This document shows positions 50,501-59,500 of a stretch of 64,000 bases of DNA, one piece after another. Under the pieces are notes generated by a model. The model saw nothing but the letters and a program-made list of their open reading frames with translations, was not told the origin of the DNA and did no database searches. The position numbers and the translations under genes are program-made. Source of the stretch: Plecoglossus altivelis (lineage: Eukaryota > Chordata > Actinopteri > Osmeriformes > Plecoglossidae); contig BROE01000023.1 in assembly GCA_036571765.1 (NCBI GenBank), positions 2,750,108 to 2,814,107 of the forward strand. Direction: 5' to 3'. The stretch's first letter is position 1. Each line of letters starts with the position of its first letter.

Positions 50501-53500
50501 CCCCCTAACTGTGGTTGCTCTCTAAAACTTCAAACAGAATGGCTTGACTAACAGAGGGCCTTCAAAGAGAATATGAACCAGTATTCAGAGTTGATGTTTA
50601 TTTGTTTTTGTGGGGGGGAAGGATTGTGACAGAATAACATGTTGCATGTTATAGTTTCTCTTTGATAAAAATAAACCTGGTCTTTATCCACCAGTTTTAG
50701 AGCACTTCTGCAATTATTTTGGATGCTTTTCTCTTGGAGTGTGCTTGTGTGGTTCATATGCATGAAGTGATAAGTGCTGATGGCAATGACTATATCGTAT
50801 TACTAACCATTTCAATTTCAAAACCTAAATCAATAAGATAGAATGCTGTATTGACCTTTTCCCAAAGCATGCTGGGAAATGTGTATGCCATATTTGTCTC
50901 TCGCTGGCCAACATGGTTTCGGCCCACATTCCTTCAGGGACACAGTTATGGCTCAGGATTGTAAACGTCCATCTTCTCTTTTGAACAGGAAATGGTCATC
51001 ACTGACCTGCAGGCTGAGTCCACGTACTCTGTTGCCGTGGCAGCCTACACTACCAAAGGAGATGGGGCTCGCAGCAAGCCCAAACTGATCTCCACCACTG
51101 GCGCAGGTAGGAGAGTCTGGCTCTTCTCGCCCTAGCCTCCCACAGTCCTTCCTTAATGCCGTACATTTCATGCTGTCAAAGGCTCTGAAAATGCACCCAT
51201 TGGAGATTAAAGGAAGCTAACCTTCTCCCCACCGATGGCTATTAAGGTGTGAATGTGGCTAATTACACCTCAAATGTGACAACAATTATAATTCCACACA
51301 CCCGTCCCTTTGACATTGAAATGCTTGTAGGGGTTAAAGGACTAATGGGAAAATGAAGAGGGGTAAAGGAAAAAGAAATACTTTAACAAATTAAAAGCAG
51401 CCAGCAGTCTGTTAGGCATTCATTGCTTTCTTTTGAGAGTACTGCACCACACCAATTCAAGCAGAAATTCAGCAATGCTTCTGTGTGTGTGTGTGTGTGA
51501 CATATAATTGCACTGCTGTCTAATCCTTCTGAAAAGCTTTTCATGTCGCACCTGCCTGCGGGCGTAAAGATACAGGCAGGAAAGAGTGAGACAGAGTGAG
51601 GCAGGTTAGCTCCCAGTAAAAAGCGTACAAAGAATGCCATGATGGTTTGATTCGAAAGAAAAGCAAACAGCAAGAGCAGTGTGGCAAATATTGTATGATC
51701 TGATTATTCTTTTCTTAAGTACCGTTGTATTGTTGGAATTGTTCCCATTGTAAAGCATTTATCCAGAAGTGACAGTCATTCCACTTACGCGATGGATTTT
51801 ATACCGTGCCATTTTATTGCAAGGTTTTTGGCTTGCTGTGACAGTTGCCATGTGGTTGATGGTGTTTATTGCATAATTATGTGAGTGGGGTGTTTGGGGG
51901 TGTTTCTAAACATTTTCCTTTCTTGCCGGTGTTGCCTAGTTCCTGAAAAACCCCGGCTCATGGTCAGCACCACCAACATGGGCACAGCCCTGCTGCAATG
52001 GCATCCCCCGGCATTAACCTTCGGCCCCCTCCAAGGCTACCGCCTCCGCTTCGGACGCAAGGACGTGGACCCTTTGACCGTTATCGAGTTCCCAGAGCGT
52101 GAAAATCATTACACCACCAGGGAGATCCACAAGGGGGCGTCTTATACCTTCCGCCTTTCCGCCCGCAATAAGGTGGGGTTCGGTGAGGAGACGGTGAAAG
52201 AGATTACCACCACGGAGGACGTCCCAAGCGGTTACCCGCAAAGCATCACCAGTGAGGGGGCCACCACCACTACCATTCAGGTCAGCTGGAAGCCAGTCTT
52301 GCTGGCAGAGCGTAATGGCCTTATAGTGAAGTACGCTCTCCAGTACAAGGACATCAACAGCCCCAGAAGCCCTTCGGAGCTCTTCATTACCGCCCCGGAG
52401 TCTACCGTTATCTTGGACGGCCTTAAGGCGGACACCACTTACGATATCAAAATGTGCGCCTTCACCAGCAAAGGCTTCGGCCCCTATAGCCCAAGTGTCC
52501 AGTTCAGGACACAGCCTTTGGATCAAGGTAGGACCCCTCCCCAAACCCTCCCTACCTCCCCTCTCTACACCTTGTAGCCCAGCTTCACCCAACAACTACC
52601 ACCACCAACCACAGAAGTCTTCCTCTACTGGCCTCCAAGGCAGAAGAGACAGTACTGGATCAGCGGCAGGATCGGTATACAACTGTTAAATGTGCATAGC
52701 TTTCCCACTCCATGTTAAGTAAAAGGTGGAGTAAGTATGTGTATGTGTCCCTTGTCATCTTGTCAGCCAACGAGACATCAACCTCTAGTTAAGATAGTTG
52801 CTGCTGTTAACAAGGTAAGGAGAGAGTATTGAGTACAGTACAGATATTATTTGGAAACTCAAAACAGGTAAGACTGGCCCAGAACTGGAAGTGAAAAGAG
52901 GTGGATCAACAGAGGTTATTTGTTGTGTCTAAATCATCTGCTCCCCATTCCTTTTAGCAGTGTTTGCAAAAAACTTCCACGTGAAAGTTGCCATGAAGAC
53001 GTCAGTGTTGCTCACATGGGAGATCCCGGACAACTACAACCCTGCTCAGCCCTTCACAGTGAGTTACTCTGGCTCTCAACCATGTATTTATGCTTAGCCA
53101 TGACAGATGTCCTGGAAAGCATACACACCTTTAGATATTACAATACATCAGATACATCAACATTTTACTGTGTCACTGCACAATCAGTTCATTACAGCAG
53201 ATATGGTTCACTTTCACCATGAACCCAACATGTACCAAGTACTGTTGAATTGAAAAGTTATTCGCAAAAGTTCTACCCAAACATGACAGCATCTTCCTTG
53301 TCCCCAGATCCTCTACGACAACGGCCAGAGTGTGGAGGTGGACGGGAAGCTCACCTTAAAGCTTATCACCGGCCTGCAGCCAGAGACGCAGTACTCCTTC
53401 CTGCTGACCAACCGAGGCAACAGTGCTGGAGGGCTGCAACACCGGGTGTCCACCATGACCGCCCCCGACATCCTCCGCACCAAGCCTTACCAAATCGGCA

Positions 53501-56500
53501 AGACCAACTCTGACGGGATGGTGACCGTTGAGCTGCCATCGGTGCAAACCTCGGAGAAAGTGAGGTGAGGTGCCCGAGAAGCCAGCTGTCGCCGAGTAGA
53601 TAATTGCCAGTTTGCACTCGTCGAGCTTGCTATTTAGCATCGTTTAAATGTGTTTCATTAAAACGCCTCGGTGGTTGCCCTAATCTGCTTATTTACAAAC
53701 CTTAAGCCCCATTTGGCATCTAGCATCAGGATAGTTTAAACCTGATTATTCATCGCCAGATACTGCTTTCCCTAAGCCTTTTGAGGGATGTTCGCAACAC
53801 ACACTGTACAACCGTCCTCTCAAACGCCTTCACAGATGTGACTCAAGTGTTGTGGTTCAATCCCACGGATTTAGAAAAAGGTCTGTCATGCTGAAGTGCT
53901 CCATACCAATAATCTTGATGCTCCTTCTCCCTCATGACAGGACATCAGCAAATTAGCTTCCCATTGACCTGCCTCAGTACCTTCCAGTCTGATGCTAGCT
54001 TGCTCCGTGCTTTGCCAGGAAGCCCTCACCAAAAACTGTTACAAAGGCCATTATCTCCCTTGCCACGGCAATGAAGGATGGAAAATTCCTCTAATTCCAA
54101 GTCTCGCCCACAGTGGTCCTACTCAGCTGTACAGGTCCTCAGCTGCGTGGGACCCCCATACCTGACTATGCGTCAATTAAACTCCAGACACGAGGAAAAT
54201 CACCCTAATGCACTGATGATAGCTTACGCAACTCGCTAATTGTGAACTTATGTCATGTTTTTCTTTTCTTGTTTTGTCCCCCAAACCTGTTTACAGGGGG
54301 TTACAGTGTTTTGGGATTATAGGATTCTCCAGTGTTTATTTGGCCTACTCCCCAGCGAGAGCTTCTGATTGTGTTAGACTGAAGCTTCAAAGGCTTTGAT
54401 GTCGTCTTGTTTTCAATTTAATCTTTGCATGCGACCTTCAAAGTTCAAACTAGACGCACTCTATGCAGTAATAAGTTACCATGACCTTTGACTTGACTAG
54501 TGAATGTCATTTGGCTCGCTCTCTCCCCAGGGGATACTACCTGATAGTGGTCCCACTGAAGAAGCAGCGTACGGGCAAGTTCCTCAAACCCTGGGACAAC
54601 CCTGACGAGATGAACCTAGAGGAGGTATGTAACAATGGACTTGAGAACAACTCAGTCCATCAAACTGGATTTGCATAGCCCTTTTTAACAAGCGGAGTCA
54701 CGGAAGACTTCCCATACGCCCCCAGAACAGCACCTAAATCGACCTAATCCCTCACGAAACGATCAAACCCACTAAGCCATAGTATGTAACTGCAAGCATG
54801 AAGCCACACTAAAATAGCACAGGTAGGCACGGTGTAGACATCTGCACTGAAATGAAGTAGGGAGAAAATGTGAAGAACAGATTTTCGCAGATTTGCAGAA
54901 GACAGGGCCAGGAGTAGCAGCCAACAAGGTTCATTGATTGACGCAAATAGCCAGAGAGCATTATTCATATGGAAATGAGAACATGAAGCAGTCATCAAGT
55001 GTTCTGCATCCCAAACCCCATCCCCACCTCCTCAAACCCTCCCCCCACGCATGCTAATTACCTGAAGAGCTGCTTCAGGCCCCGGTGTCTCTGCTCATTC
55101 AAAGGAGCGCCAGGTCATGTGGTGGTGCGCGGAGCTCTCAACAACTTTTAGAATGAGCCTAGTCTGGATCATGCCAAGCTTATTCATGCACTGAGGAGTG
55201 CCAAGGGAGAGACTGCAGGTGGAATCAAAAATCTCTGCCATCAAAATAGCAGGTGGGCGCCTGGCCTGTTGCTGTGGCTGGGACAGATTACACGCTGTCG
55301 GGCTCGCTAACGGACCTCCCTGCATCAGCCTGGCAGTCTCTGGCTAACGCCTGAGAGCCCTCGGCCTCGCTGTCCCTCAGCGCCTCACGTGCCGGCCTAG
55401 GGTGGCCACGCCGTCGTTCTCATGCCCTGACCGTTCATCCTGAAAGTCGCCCTCTGTCAGAATTTATTTGTTTGTCAATATTGGCGCTCACCTTTTCCCA
55501 ACTTTCCCAAGGGCGGCTGGATTTAGCCGTGTTGACAGGAGAGATGATTGAAGACATTATCGGGCTGCAGCACCAGCCCCGGAGCCAAAGCATGCTTGCA
55601 CACATACACACACACTTGACAGCCGCGCACACACTTGAGAGATATGAAGTTTGACGCCAGACAAGTAGCCAGTTTCACTTACACTGATCTGATGTGCACT
55701 CGTGTGAAGTTGAAAACCCTGCATAAATCAGACCGACTTGGATGGCGTGGAGATTGGGTTCTACTTCAATCTCATATATATCATACCCTATACGCTATGC
55801 TATACGTCTTCATATCTGTTTTGTTTGGAAGCTTTTCAGGAAGCCATATTATCTTGCCAAATGTGTTGAACAGTATATTTAGCCCAATATCATGTTTGCA
55901 ATGTATATTCACTGAACCAGACATACGAGCTGCGATTTCACTTCCTCGATGACAGCTGGACTGTATGTTTCCATACGGTCGTTCTGTATTTAGACTTTGA
56001 AAACATTAATGTCCCCAGAGAGACATTTTGGGGGGGACACATCAAATATACATCAGACAACAAATCAACAGCAATCCAAGATCGTAAACATCATCAATAG
56101 CAGCCCTTATAAATATAATCATAGCCTAGGCAGACTTTTAAGGTGAATGTCAGCGACTGTATACCAACAGATGTTATACAAATGTAATATATATATAGAT
56201 ATATAGATAGATATATGTCATGTATAGCGTTGGAACAGTTCCTTCTCCCTGTAGATGTGTGACCTTTCCAGTCACGTCTGGTTCCCTTGTCTCACTAATG
56301 TGTAAAGGCGCCGTCTTAGCCCCCAGTTTGGTGCAGAACGACAAAATGTAAGACTTGAGCAGCACAGTCAGATAGCAGTAAGCCCTGTTGCCAAGGTGTT
56401 GAGGCTGCCCCCCCACTGTTATGACATAGCACATCCCTCGGGGACACACTATTGTCTGGGGGGATCTTAGGAACTGATGCTCACTTCCTAGATGCTTATA

Positions 56501-59500
56501 AAATCTAGGAATGTGCTGTGTGTCCCTCTGTATAGATTGAATAAGATAATAATCATTGTGGCTTTTTATAGTAATTTTTCGAAAGAAATTACCCATTGTA
56601 TCAGTGTTTACAGAAGAATAGTGACTGCCTTTATAAGCAGATTTAGTGGCAGTGTTTAGATAAATTGATATTTTAAATTTCTGTGGACATTTCCAATGAA
56701 GTAATGGGAATTTATACCTTCATACTGCTTCAACATAACCACTTCTGAAAGAGATCTCAGGAAATAATTTGTGTAATACCACAGTCTCTGCTGCACTAAG
56801 CAGAAAACAGAAATATGTGTTGTTTGCAGTTCCATGCCTCTGATTTCCCGGTCTGTACGCGATGCTCTTGTAATCAGGAGAAATGTAACAACAATTTAGT
56901 GTTGAGAGTAGATGTCTGTATGTGTGTGTGCGCGCGCGTGTATTTGTTCTGAAATGTGTGCTTGTGCTGTGTTCTTATTGACTGTCTACATCATCTATTT
57001 TCGCTTCAGCTGCTGAAAGAGATTAACAGGACAAGCCGAGGTCTTCGATTCCGCCGGCAAACCGACCCAAAGGCCTACATCGCAGCATACTTCAAAGACC
57101 TTCCCACTGAGTTCACCCTGGGAGACACCAAGATCTATGGTGACTTTGAAAACAAGCAGCTTCTGAACGGCCAGGAGTACATCTTCTTTGTGCTTGCTAT
57201 CCTCGAGATGTCTGAAAATGTAAGTCTCTCTCTATCTCTCTCTCTCTCCTTCTCTCTCTGTCAGATATTGTAGTCATCCAAGGAATTCAGCTCAGACTCA
57301 AACTTCCCTTATGGAATTTCCCCAACGAGGCATCCCTCACCCCGTGCTAAAAGCCTCAAGTTAACAGTCAAAGACTAAAATCCACTGTGTCTTGGCAGGG
57401 GGCTTGTCCCCTTGGCCAGATGTGTTACTTTGAGTCTCTATGTGAAGGCTGAAGCTGCATGGAGGACCTAGGCCCTGCTTCTATGCAAGGGAAACCCCCT
57501 AGAGGCCCGGCCAATTGCAGGAATACCTCGATAACCACTCTCCTTTAATTGCAGCCAACGTGTGGACTAGCCCTTATCTCCAGTGCAGCAGCAAGCGAGT
57601 GTGTGTGTGCGCCTGGACCAAAGGAGAAAGTGGGGTGATTAGCTGACTGAACGCTGTTGAGTGATGGATTTGATGAGCTGGGGGCTTTTAGCACAGACTC
57701 GGACTTTCGTTGGCAGGACTAGCTCCAGGTAGAAGGAGAAACGATAATGACTGGCGGTAGAAAATCTCCAATTTGCCAAGCACAGCACAGATTGGCTTCT
57801 TTGTGCCCCAAAGCCCAGTTCTTTATCTCACTTGCCTCAGAATGATGTGAAGAACTTAATCAGAGGCCCCAAATGTGAGATATTACGATGGTGCCTATCG
57901 TTTTGATGGGTCAATTTGTAAATTAGAATTGACACAATAACTTTAGAAAAGTAATCATGCCCTACACTCCCACAAAGGGCTGACATTGTCTTTGAAAATG
58001 TCGTGTTAACTTTGAATAAAAGGAATGTCTATGGGGCTATGAATATACTGTATATTGTGTACAATCATAGTTTTTTATAGTGTGTTTTGATGTGGAAATG
58101 ATTTAACGCTGTTTCTTAACCCACCACAAAGTATTGGAGTTTGAGACTACATGCTCAGACAAGATAAGCAACTTTCCCTGCTTTTGGACTCACTTTGAAT
58201 TTGCTTTGAGCTAACATCAAGTGTGTCTAGTGCTTAAGGCATAAATCGGAAGCCTAGGAAAGACTCACGTTAAATTTTTCTCAAGGATTAGACATGCAAT
58301 TTAAGGAAGAAATGACTAAAAGCAGTAAAAGACAATGATTGTAATGACTAAAAAGTAATGAAAGACAGTGATTGTAATTACAAAAAAATTGTGAAAGGCA
58401 TTCTAATTGAGTTTTTTACTCTCTGTTGTGTTTCCTCAGACCATGTATGCCACCAGCCCCTACTCTGATCCTGTTGTGTCACCTGACATCGACCCTCAGC
58501 CAATTATTGATGAGGAGGAGGGTCTTATCTGGGTGGTGGGCCCTGTGCTTGCAGTCGTCTTCATAATTTGCATTGTCATTGCCATCCTCTTGTACAAAAG
58601 GTAAGGACAGACACACGGACACTTCAGCTATGGGTGTAGCATATTACAATGGCAAACAGTGAAACTAACTCACCTTCCAAGTTGCACACTGAAAAAAACA
58701 GGGTTATATATTGACCTACACTTCACACAGACACACTCACACACTACATCCTGATGTTACAAATCTCTGAAAATCATACCCAGATTCACCACACATGCAC
58801 ATTTCACGCACAAACACCCCCACTCCCCCCCCCCACACACACACACCCAGCAGAAGATGGTCGCTCTCTGTCCCCACTCATCAGTCAGGCATAGGAGGAG
58901 CAGCGCTCAGACTCTCTGCTGCGTGTCACTGCATGTGTTTGTGTGGCTTTGGAGTGGACCCTGGGGCCCTCCGCTGGCATCCCGCCTCTCCCCTGCCCAC
59001 CTCACTGGAGAGAAATGTGACCTCTTGTTGCCCCGGTGCTTTGTGAGGACTCACAGATTTGGTTCCCTTCATGTCCTCCCACTCTCCACTGAAAAATTGA
59101 AAAATAACCTTGGTAAAGAAGCAGATGCATTGAGAATGAAAAGCACTGATTCGGTTTGAAAAGGGACTTGGTGACAGTCCTCGAGTTCCATTTGCAAAGG
59201 CACACAGGCACACAGAACGATCACTGGTGTATAAAGGCCACACTCTCACATCAACTGTATCTGTCATATGTATCTGTGACTGTTGTAGAGGTGAGAAATG
59301 TCTTTGCTAAGCTAAGCTATCATCGAGACCCCACAATTCCAGAAATCAACTTGCATGGCCTGTTTTTGTCCCTGAAAGAGTAATGTCTTTGAACAGGCAA
59401 TTCCAGGGATACCTAAAAATGAGTAGACTACATGAGGACCACAAAGAACACCTTCATTCTGTTGGTTTTTGTGCCCACCAGATTTAAACAACGAATATTA

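Larger units (their letters stand above)
54625..57009 (+). other. ptprd: Intron before the processing-site exon
   Basis: A 2.4 kb intron. A GC-rich complex patch lies at about 55.03-55.44 kb and an AT/GATA simple repeat at about 56.19 kb. No exon is supportable. Confidence 0.86.

Noticed and set aside
52014..52595. 193-codon minus-strand open frame
   Set aside because: It is a shadow of the GC-rich FN6-FN7 exon on the plus strand.
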